Below the pieces are notes generated by a model. That model was not told where the DNA came from. It saw only the letters and a program-made list of their open reading frames with translations, and made no database searches. 64,000 nucleotides of DNA, from assembly GCA_963669155.1 (NCBI GenBank), contig OZ022593.1:13325120-13389119 (forward strand), in the 5' to 3' direction. Below are positions 32,537-44,600 of the stretch, in pieces. Each line of letters starts with the position of its first letter. Within the stretch, counting starts at the first letter, position 1. The position numbers were made by a program, and so were the translations under genes. This stretch comes from Arbacia lixula. Lineage: Eukaryota; Echinodermata; Echinoidea; Arbacioida; Arbaciidae.

Positions 32537-35500
32537 CTAAGATCCAGTCCAGTAGAGAGAGAGAGAGAGAGAGTAGACGGGTTAGGGGTGGTGAGGTAGA
32601 GGTGGTGAGGTAGAGGTGGTGAGGTAGGGATGGTGAGGTGGGGTGGTGAGGTGGGGATGGTGAGGTAGGGATGGTGAGGTGGGGTGGTGAGGTGGGGATG
32701 GTGAGGTGGGGGTAGTTAGGTGGGGGTGGTGGGGAGGGGGTGGTGAGGTGGGGTTGGTGAGGTGGGGTTGGTGAGGTGGGGTTGGTGAGGTGGGGTTGGT
32801 GAGGTGGGGTGGTGGGGTGGGGTGGTGAGGTGGGGTTGGTGAGGTGGGGTTGGTGAGGTTGGGTTGGTGAGGTGGGGGTGGTGAGGTGGGGGTGGCGAGG
32901 TGGGGGTGGTGAGGTGGGGGTGGTGAGGTGGGGGTGGTGAGGTGGTGGTGGTGAGGTAGGGATGGTGAGGTGGGGTGGTGAGGTGGGGATGGTGAGGTGG
33001 GGGTAGTTAGGTGGGGGTGGTGGGGAGGGGGTGGTGAGGTGGGGTTGGTGAGGTGGGGTTGGTGAGGTGGGGTTGGTGAGGTGGGGTTGGTGAGGTGGGG
33101 TGGTGGGGTGGGGTGGTGAGGTGGGGTTGGTGAGGTGGGGTTGGTGAGGTTGGGTTGGTGAGGTGGGGGTGGTGAGGTGGGGGTGGCGAGGTGGGGGTGG
33201 TGAGGTGGGGGTGGTGAGGTGGGGGTGGTGAGGTGGTGGTGGTGAGATTGGGGTTGTGGGGTGGGGGTGGTGGGGTGGGGGTGGTGAGGTGGGGGTGGTG
33301 AGGTGGGGTTGGTTAGGTGGGGTTGGTGAGGTTGGGTTGGTGAGGTGGGGGTGGTGAGGTGGGGGTGGTGAGGTGGTGGTAGTGAGATTGGGGTGGTGGG
33401 GTGGGGGTGGTGGGGTGGGGGTGGTGAGGTGGGGGTGGTGAGGTCGGGGTGGTGAGGTGGTGGTGGTGAGATTGGGGTGGTGGGGTGGGGGTGGTGAGGA
33501 GGGGGTAGTGAGGTGGGGTTGGTGAGGTGGGGTTGGTGAGGTGGGGTTGGTGAGGTGGGGTTGGTGAGGTGGGGTTGGTGAGGTGGGGTGGTGAGGTGGG
33601 GATGGTGAGGTGGGGATCGCGAGGTGGGGTAGTCAGGTGGGGGTGGTGGGGTGGGGGTGGTGAGGTGGGGTAGTCAGGTGGGGGTGGTGGGGTGGGGGTG
33701 GTGAGGTGGGGGTAGTTAGGTGGGGGTGGTTGGGTGGGGGTGGTGAGGTGGGGGTAGTGAGGTGGGGTGGTGAGGTGGGGGTGGTGAGATGGGGATGGCG
33801 AGATGGGGTGGTGAGGTGGCGGTGGTCAGGTGTGGGTGTTGAGGTGGGCGTTGAGATAATTGAACAAGAGAGAGAGAGAGGGGGAGAGAAAGAGAGAGAG
33901 AGTAGGGGTGCGGAAAAAATGGATTTAAAACATGAGTATGGTGAAATTGTGTGTGTGTGTGGGGGGGGGGGGGTTATTGGCATTTTGCGCATCAAAAAGG
34001 GAGAGAGCTTTATATTTCCACGTCCATTGTGACGATCTTCTGCGACGAAAGGCAGCATATTAGTGAAGGTTGGACTCAAATCCGTCAATTTGTAACTTGC
34101 TTCCTTTTGTCGATTTAGGGCAGAGATTTTTTTCAAGTCGACTTGATTTGTACAAGGAGAGGACGTACAATATATCTTTAGGTTTATATCGTTATGGCAA
34201 CAAAGCGACTTTATACAGTTATACAAAGTCGATTCCCCGAGAAGAATATGTCGCCATGAAGATAATTTCTGTTTTTAGACATAGTCTTGGCAAGATGATT
34301 TTTTTTTCGCCATGTCGACTATTGAAAATTGATACGTGTCGACATGATGTGGATATCAACTAGAGTACAGGAGATGAAATTTGTCGTCACGTCGTCAAGT
34401 AGAATGACACTTTTGCACTTCCCTATAGATTTCGTCAAGTCGACTTGATTTGGACAAGAAAGCAAGATACCTGGGCCCTGTTGCATAAAACTTACCATTG
34501 AATGTAACTTTGCTACCAATGACAATTTCTATGGTAATCTTGAATTTGATTGGCTGTTGAGCGATGTTACCTTAGTAGTTACCTTTGGTGACAGAGATAC
34601 AATTAAGAGTAAGTTTTATGCAACGGGGCCCAGATCTCTTCAAGTCGACCTGATTTGGACAAGAAGGCGAGATACCAGATCTTGTAAAATGTTGCCTTGA
34701 TTTGGGCAAAAAAGACGAGGAGACGTTAAACTAGATCGCGTCTTTTCGTCTGCATTTGTAAGATTCTATAATTACAATTTACTGACAAAATACTGACCAC
34801 ATGGGTAGACGGCTAAGCCCGTGATTTCGGAAGTGGTCATCTCCACCATACGTTGCTTAACGGGTGCCTCGCTGTCAACATGTATCCTCGCAATAGAAAC
34901 TACTCCGTCTCTCTCAATGTCCGCATAATACAAGTACCTACATAACACAATGAGAGCATTTCGTGAGAACAATATAATACACGTAAACGGATTTCCTCGT
35001 GTTATACCTCATTTGAATTAACATTACAAAAGTATTGTACACATGATATTTATAGAAAAAATGTTTAGCGGAATTTTACCAAAGGTTAAATGAGCTTGTA
35101 AATAATTAATGAAAACAATAACGAGAGACGAGCGTGAAACCTTTTTTGACATTTTAATACGAAAATTCTTGTTGTACAATATATTCTAGTTAAAAGAGTT
35201 TAAAGAGATGTTCATCTAATACAAAAAAATATATATCTATTATCTATACCACATAGTATGGAAAGTCGTCCATTAATGCACTGCGCAGCCGCATTCGGAT
35301 CTTGTATACGGTCATGTCCGTTTCCGGTCTAGTGAACTAGTGCGTGAGACCAGACGTGGAAATGACTGGAAAAAGAAACAATGTAGCTGCACTGTGCATT
35401 ATGCGCGGTTTTTCCCCCGATGTGCGGTAAAGAGAATTGCTAAAGTAGCATTCGGTCAGATTTGACACAAGTCATTATAAGTTTTTACCTTTCAGTTAAT

Positions 35501-38500
35501 TCAAAGAAAACGAGACAGGGGTGTGTCACATTTTCAAAAAAGACGTTAGCCCTCACTGCGCTAGTAACATCCATTCCTCTCATGTCAGCTATACCGATGT
35601 GGGCAGGGGGAGAATTGGTGGTTTCTGGCAACGCCAGGTAGATCTTACGGTCTCTGGGATCCAGGGCAAAATCAATTGCACCTGTGAATAGAGCACGAAA
35701 GCGATGCCATCATGTATATTGTGATGCAGGTTTCCGGTTCTAAAGAACATCGCAAAAGTTCTACTTGTCCAGCGTTGCCTGGCGGGCTGGTGTCAATGAG
35801 GGTATCAGCTATGATCACAGGTGTTTGCTCTACCCACATAGCTTAAAACCAGCTGTCTTGACAACATGATCATGATGTTAAACTTTGGTGCCGTATTGGG
35901 AGGAGCTGTTTCACAGTTACACCAGGGATGTGTTATGGAAGGATATGAAACAACATTCTTTCTTTGAGCCCATGCGTGGCACCGCCGAAAAATTATGTGG
36001 TCTCAGCATGTGCTTTTCACGTGTTTTAACAATAGCGAACAGGATTTCCTAGCAACGGTTTCTCAGAGAGAACAAAAGTAATGTAGAGTCTTATTTCGCT
36101 TGTCCACTTCTGTTGGATTGCATCAATACTTTTGTGAGGAAACGAGATATCAGCAAACAAAAAAAACATTTTTTTTTTAGTAAAATATCTGAGCTGCACG
36201 CAAATTTCCGCAAACTCTGTTAATGAAAATACACAGCTTCAGATATAATTTTGATAATGATTGAATCCCACATTTGCGGAAATCTGCGGAAAGTGAAGAC
36301 ATTTGTTAATTATGTAAGTAAGAATGTTATCTTTTATCTCCGTTTGTGCATCATTCAACAATTATTTAGAAGAAAATCGAATGCAGGATCTTTAGTGGTG
36401 TTGCCCCTAACTTTCTTGAAAATTACAAAAAAAAAATGTGATAAGAAACACAGCTTCGAGAAACAACAGAGAATTAAAGATATTGCTTTCCAAGTTGACG
36501 GCAGCAAAATAACGGTGCCGCGCATGGGACATGAAAGCATTGCAGTGATTGTGGAATGCTTTTGAAATTCATTAGCACGCTTTAGTATCCATACAGATGT
36601 TTGAATATATTATGCTCGAGTTGTCCCTCCTTCCCAACACATCCCTGGTTACACCATCATTGGGGTAGACATGTTTGGCCTCCTTAGGGAGTGAGGGGTG
36701 GGGGGGGGGGCGTAGAGGGTAAGCTAAGAGGACACAACTCAGGGTCAGAGTATAAACACACGATTGAGAGGGGCAACATTTGACTGGAATGAACGATTTT
36801 ATGGCACCTTCTTTAGGGTATGCAATTATTTCAAATACTCCATCATGTGTGGGTCTCAATACATCTTTTAAGTCATGTGCCATATTTATATTACTCTTGT
36901 AAGCATGCATCAAAGACGTATCAGTAATTGTTGTCAAAAGTGCAAACATGATACGCAAATGTTTATTTTTACCTCTCGCTCCCTTCACGACCTTCATCTC
37001 GTTTTGTCCATCTTTATCTATTCGGTAAATAGAGTTTCCCGCAAGGTAGTAGATGTGTTCGTTCACTGGATCGTAGGAGACAGCATCTGGTCCGTTGCTA
37101 ACGGCGATCACGTGATACTCCAGGTCAGTTATGAGAGTCCCAGGAATAGTGTAACCAAGGAAGATGGCTTTCAGTGTATTCCCAGCCATCACTACTTCAG
37201 TTTGTACTGAGCAAAAACAAACAGAGAGGAAAAGATGGATACAGCGAAGGCTATACTGCCCTAATCTGGCAAAAAGAAGCAACTATCAAAAGAGACCTTT
37301 CTTGTTAATAAGCAAAATGTGTCTGTCTGTCACTTGCATTGGCATCAGTGCAACACCACATCATGCTAGATTGAATATTTCGCAGCAAGATTGATATCTC
37401 TTGTCCAGATTTTGGCCGTAAGTAGGGAATGCTGGGTATAATCTAAGAATACTAATAACCCAGATTTGAGCGATTTGTCACTTGCTTCCTTATGTCAGAG
37501 TAGGGCAGTATAGAGTACCGAAGTGTGACGTCATATGGGCATGTTGTCAAGTTGTCATGTTGGTAGACAGGGTGGAGAACAGAAGTGATCCCATCATGAA
37601 CTCTCATTGGGATGGCCCAACAAAAGTATGTTGTCTAGAACCACAAGCAATGGATATGACAACACCACTCTGTTTATATGTGGTTTAGTGGAGGGAGCTC
37701 TTGCAGAAGGATCCAGGCTTCGAGCCTTGCCCGGTGTGTACACCCTTGGACAATGTGTGTTTTGCTCAGGTTTGTCCCTTTCAACCAAGGTTTATCAAGT
37801 GTGTCTCAAGCAGGATTTATTCCCGATCCAATGAAATCAACCAGTTTTTATCAGGCTGCTTTACTCAGTCCATAATAATCAAGCGCTGTACAAAAATTAA
37901 ATATTTTGTTAATATTTATAGTTCTAGGGAGACAAGAAACATGGTATATATAAAAGCTGGTGATTTTCGCGTCATGTGGTTACAATATGTACTGGCTGAA
38001 ATACATTCACGAAATTTGCATGCAAATCACAATTGCCTATTGTTTTGGCATATTTCATTATTTATATTTCAATTTACGTCCCAGTCGTCCCATGATGCAC
38101 CACGCAGCCACATTTGGATTTTGTTTGCAGTCCGCTTCCGGCGTAGAGTACTGTAGTGTGTGAGAACGGAAGCGGAGATGACTGAAAAACAAATCCAGAT
38201 GACACTACATCGTGGGACAACATTCCTCTATGCGTTGTGGATAATTTGTATCGAGTTATTCTTTACCATACACGCAGTGTGTTCCATTGTCACTCTGAAC
38301 GCATGGGCACTCGGTCGTAAAATCTTCACCAATTGATGTAGAGGTGGGTGGCCCGCTTGTTATCGGATCTTCGCCAGTAGTTATAGTGGTGGGCGTCTCA
38401 CTTGTTGGCGAGTCCGCGCTTGTACTCACGGTGTGGGGCGGCCCGGTTGCACCCGGGGTAGCGCCATCAAACACTGAAACACAACCAGGATATTTGAAGG

Positions 38501-38594
38501 CGTCTTATGTGCGTAATACGAGTGCACAATCACTTTGAATCATTATAAATGGATGATTTTTATCAATGCAAAGTGCGACGATTCTGCTTCTGTC

Positions 38595-38629
<35 letters not shown>

Positions 38630-41600
38630 GGGGGGGGGGCATTACAACTCATTGTCGTAGTCGGATCTTGGAGGTGATTTCTACAAAGTGTTTCAGTGGA
38701 TATGTGTTTAAGTCAGTGTGAAGGTCCATTTGCTTTCTACATACTCACTGCATACATTTTCATTCGCTTTTGAATAATGTAAACTGCAATTTTATTTCAG
38801 ATTTTTTTTTAATTATAATTCCACCTGGAATATAACACCAACACAAGAAAGTATGTAGTTTTTCATCAGAGGCCTGTATAATCGTTCACAACACTACTGG
38901 ACATGAAATGTGAGCATGCTATATCAATATGATATCTTAACCACTATCTTATAAAGGACTGGTAATAACAGAATTATTATACAAAGTAATTGAAGCGATG
39001 GAGCTAAGTAGTAATACATGGGAACGCGAATTATCGAAGACAAGGAGAGAAAGGAGGCGCCCCAACTTTTAGCGCGTAATACTTTCGGACTCAGCCAAAA
39101 GAAAAAAAAAATCGCTGACTCCTAGATAACATCATTCCCACGGGGACCACCTTCTTCTCATACGCTAATGTTAAGGCTGTTAGATCAATTTAACAGGCTC
39201 ACATCATAGCTTTTTATGATTATCCAGGCATTTGATGAATATTCCAGATTGAATTATTATACATTTTTGTTCAATAAACAGTTATATTTATTTGTTTAAT
39301 GTTTGCATTCTAAATGTACGCAGTTCGTATAAGGAACACGGTTTGATCGTCACAATGACTTTTAAATATTACCTATCATCAACACTATATAATTGCAATG
39401 GGCTTTAATGTCACAAAAGACATGATAGAAGTAAGAAGTATCAGCAACCTTTGCATCGTGACATTTGCAAGCATCATGCCCCTTCACCGCTTCGCCTTCT
39501 CTCATCATAACCACGAGATACTGTTGAAGGAGCTGATTGAGTGACGATTCATCACTTATTCATAATCACGGTCGACCTACATCATTTGATTATCAAAGGG
39601 GTGCAGGGAGATTGAACGTGGTTTTTCCAGCTTTACAACGTTAGTAACTCGGCATGCTTTGATTTATAATTCATCTGCAGAGTGTCAAATATGTTGCTGT
39701 CGCGTGCACTTTTACTAGATTGAAGCCATTACTACTTTGGAGTCATGTCGTTGCTATGGTCAAGTATCAATTTCATCTTGTATTGTCATTTGGAAAAAGA
39801 CTCACGAAAAAAACTCACAAAAAAGACTCACAAAAAAGGGGACAGAGAGTTCTAATGAGATTTTATTTTTTATATTTAGTCGTGGACCACAGTGCAACAA
39901 TTAACACTAAACGACACCGAATACTATATTTACATGTGTATAGTATGTGACTTCTCTAAATGCCAAAATGTACATTACCGGACGACTTTTCTGTTAGCTG
40001 CACGCCTGTAATTGTTTATTGGGGAAACCCCAAAAGCGATCTAAAAGATACATCAACATTGATAAAATATTAATTTAAAATTAACCTTGAGCAACTTGTT
40101 TTCATACGCGTATAAAGAGTGACCTGCATTCGCCCAAGCACCAGGAAATTTGAGCAAATTGGTTTGTAGCCTCAGGTTTCAGGCTTTCAACAAAATATTT
40201 CGCTGAAGACTTTCAAACGTTCATGATGCACATATAGATGAAAAGCTTCCTGTGATAAAACTATGTACATCCTCATTATCAGCATCTGATTCTTGTTTTT
40301 ATCCTCATTCCAACACATAAGCTTATCAAGAAATTATTAGAAGTGTGTAGCCTTATAAGCGGTAAGGAGACTTCGTACACAATAAACCTCAAAGATTAAA
40401 GATTTAGACAAGAGTGCTGACTTTAAAAAAAACTTACCTGTAGCACACTGCTCATCGGTAGGTCCGGCCGGGGACTCGCAGGAATGGCCGTCTAGTGTTT
40501 CCTTGCAGACCGTCCCGTTCGGACACCGCATTGACCAGCAATCTCAAAAATATTAATGAGAAACACATGTTACATTCTTGTTGTTTTATTGCAATTTCTC
40601 TACTCTTATGCAAAAAAGGGCCTTGCATTTACCATGAATGAAAACAAATTAAAATTGAATAAATAATAGTGCACGATCAATTTGTCATTTTCATTGATCA
40701 CATTTACGATCATTAACTTGACGAACTTTGATACCGTATTTATTGAAAAGTGACATCGATGTATTTGCAGTAAATAATTTTGTGGTCCACGATAATCATT
40801 GTTGAAAAGTATTTGAATTGAATTTCCGTGTTTTAACGCAATGGCCGAGAGATGTCTTCACTAAATCGTATGTGTTTCTGATTTACCATTATGATATCCA
40901 CGATAGTTCGATGCACGCTCAAATCAATTAGATCACGCTTTAAAGCGTTGAGCTACGTTTACACCTGCCGTTCGTCGCCTTCTGAGTGACACGTGCGATT
41001 TTCCGCACGGGTACGAACGAAGGTCGCTAAAATTGCTAATTTGCTTGTTAAGTAGATCAGACCGCCATATCCTCGCTGAATGCAAGGATATCAAAACACT
41101 CAAACCTTCGGTCATCGCTCTAATTGTGGGAGCAATTTTGGTCACCATCTTGATTCATATGTAAACCATGCACCTATTTTAACATTTACTCTCTCAGTCC
41201 CATCAGTAATTATGTTGCCAAGTCGATTAAATCACGCTTTAAAGCGTTGAGCTACGTTTACACCTGATGCTCGTCGCCTTCTGAGTGACACGTGCGATTT
41301 TCCGCACGGGTAACGAACGTAAGTAATTCTGTAGTCATTGAAACGGTCCTATCAAACTATCAATGGTCGGTGCTGAGATGGTTAACCTAAACTTAATTAT
41401 GCAGTTTAAATCATCAAAAACAGATGATAGATTTGTCACTTCAACAGAGCTTAGATGAGAATTTACAGAAGAAACATTAAAAAAAGAAGATGATCCCCTT
41501 ACCCGGAATTAAGCAGACCAAATGGACTTCTGTCTGGAACCCACCAAGTAACACCGGACTCCTCATGAATTTCTTAACTAGTTGAATCACGTTACCGTCC

Positions 41601-44600
41601 GGGAGAGCAATATTTGAACAAGGCGGATTGTTGCCAACTTCAAAACCCGATCGATCTGTTTATATTTTTAGAAACATATGTTTGAAATCTAAGCCACGGA
41701 GAGAAGTGATGGTTCAAGAAGTTCCATAATTAACAAAATACAGTTTCGATAAAATATAAATCTAACTCACAGAGAAGTTGCAAGCATTGTAATGTGCTAT
41801 TGAAAGGGCTTGGTTGTCAATAGCACGGATTTCCCCTTCTTTTTTCCCTTTGCTATTCTAAAGTGTGATTAAGGATATGTCATTCCAACAAAATATTTGG
41901 TGCAGAGATATTAACCATAACACAAAACTTAATCTATCTATCAGGTTGGCTAATCTGGAGTCGTTAAATATGATTAACTCTTTATCTGCCACATGTTTTT
42001 TTTTGTTGTTGTTCTTTTGCAAATGCACAAAGTTCCATGAAATGACATTTACCACATTTCCACACGTGATACGTATTGGGGATAACTCATCAACTTGCAT
42101 ACCATATATTTGGCTGGGCGTCAAGTCTGTGGCAGTCTCATCTATATAGGAGAGGTTGAGAGAATGAAAGTCCAAGTTCTGATTGATTTGTATTTGAAGA
42201 CGCTTATTTTTCTTCAAACATTGCATCATATATTTTGAACACAGCAGAACAATGAAATCATAAATTAATGACTCTTGTCACATATATTGACAATGTTGAA
42301 TATGATTACAAAGTGAAACTTGATATTTATTCATACCTTAGCAAATGATACAGTATAAGTCATTAAAATGTGAAGGAAGGCGAAGATTCCTGAAAAAGGA
42401 TCAAACAACATGAACAAAGGGGAAGAAATCTTCCAAACATAATACATACTGTTATGGTATAGAGGAGCCAACGACTTATGTTCGGTACTATATACACGAT
42501 GGTATTTATCATATAATGATAATTTAACTCTTTGTTCCATGTGAGTAGGTAACATGTGTATTTTTCGCAAGTAATATGCAAATTCCATATAAAGGCTTAG
42601 GAGCTTGATTATACCTGTTTTACATTTTGCTTAACATTTCTGCACGTGACATATTGGATTAATCCAAGAACTTGCATACCATATATTTGGCACTAATTTT
42701 GAGGCAGTTTTGTTGAATATCAATCATGTTTTAGATGAAGAACACTTTAAGGTATTCAACTTTAAGGTTTTTTAAATTGCATTTCACCCCCATACTTATA
42801 ACTATTGGAACATTCATTGTGTTTGAATTATGTCCCATGTATACAATTTGATAGCGAGGATTTATTCTTGTTTTTGCCTTGCAATTATAAAGTGTAAATT
42901 TGGATTTGTTATCAATGTAAACAACTGCGTCCTAACCAAATGACTGGTTGCAGAAATAGTATAGCTTGACGAAAAAATTTATATAACCATTTGGTTGGCT
43001 AATCTAGAGTGCACCTTTTGCACAGGTAGTACACACAAATCCCTTACAACAGCAGTTTATCTGGAACCCGAGGCTTATACAGCCTACGAATACTTTTTTT
43101 TTTTACTTTTTACCGCAGAGATATTAACCATAACACAAAACGTAATCTATCTATCAGGTTGGCTAATCTGGAGTCGTTAAATATGATTAACTCTTTATCT
43201 GCCACATGTTTTTTTTTGTTGTTGTTCTTTTGCAAAAGCACAAATTTCCATGAAATGACATTTACCACATTTCCACACGTCATACGTATTGGGGATAACT
43301 CATCAACTTGCATACCATATATTTGGCTGGGCGTCAAGTCTGTGGCAGTCTCATCTATATAGGAGAGGTTGAGAGAATGAAAGTCCAAGTTCTGATTGAT
43401 TTGTATTTGAAGACGCTTATTTTTCTTCAAACATTGCATCATATATTTTGAACACAGCAGAACAATGAAATCATAAATTAATGACTCTTGTCACATATAT
43501 TGACAATGTTGAATATGATTACAAAGTGAAACTTGATATTTATTCATACCTTAGCAAATGATACAGTATAAGTCATTAAAATGTGAAGGAAATCGAAGAT
43601 TCCTGAAAAAGGATCAAACAACATGAACAAAGGGGAAGAAATCTTCCAAACATAATACATACTGTTATGGTATAGAGGAGCCAACGACTTATGTTCGGTA
43701 CTATATACACGATGGTATTTATCATATAATGATAATTTAACTCTTTGTTCCATGTGAGTAGGTAACATGTGTATTTTTCGCAAGTAATATGCAAATTCCA
43801 TATAAAGGCTTAAGAGCTTGATTATACCTGTTTTACATTTTGCTTAACATTTCTGCACGTGACATATTGGATTAATCCAAGAACTTGCATACCATATATT
43901 TGGCACTAATTTTGAGGCAGTTTTGTTGAATATCAATCATGTTTTAGATGAAGAACACTTTAAAGTATTCAACTTTAAGGTTTTTTAAATTGCATTTCAC
44001 CCCCATACTTATAACTATTGGAACATTCATTGTGTTTGAATTATGTCCCATGTATACAATTTGATAGCGAGGATTTATTCTTGTTTTTGCCTTGCAATTA
44101 TAAAGTGTAAATTTGGATTTGTTATCAATGTAAACAACTGCGTCCTAACCAAATGACTGGTTGCAGAAATAGTATAGCTTGACGAAAAAATTTATATAAC
44201 CATTTGGTTGGCTAATCTAGAGTGCACCTTTTGCACAGGTAGTACACACAAATCCCTTACAACAGCAGTTTATCTGGAACCCGGGGCTTATACAGCCTAC
44301 GAATACTTTTTTTTTTACTTTTTACCGCAGAGATATTAACCATAACACAAAACTTAATCTATCTATCAGGTTGGCTAATCTGGAGTCGTTAAATATGATT
44401 AACTCTTTATCTGCCACATGTTTTTTTTTGTTGTTGTTCTTTTGCAAATGCACAAAGTTCCATGAAATGACATTTACCACATTTCCACACGTGATACGTA
44501 TTGGGGATAACTCATCAACTTGCATACCATATATTTGGCTGGGCGTCAAGTCTGTGGCAGTCTCATCTATATAGGAGAGGTTAAGAGAATGAAAGTCCAA

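Noticed and set aside
36572..36972. The long open frame continuing downstream of the YWTD exon at 36973-37206 on the minus strand
   Set aside because: A good donor (GTAAAA) ends the exon; the continuation runs into the inserted 727-bp transposon and has no propeller motifs.
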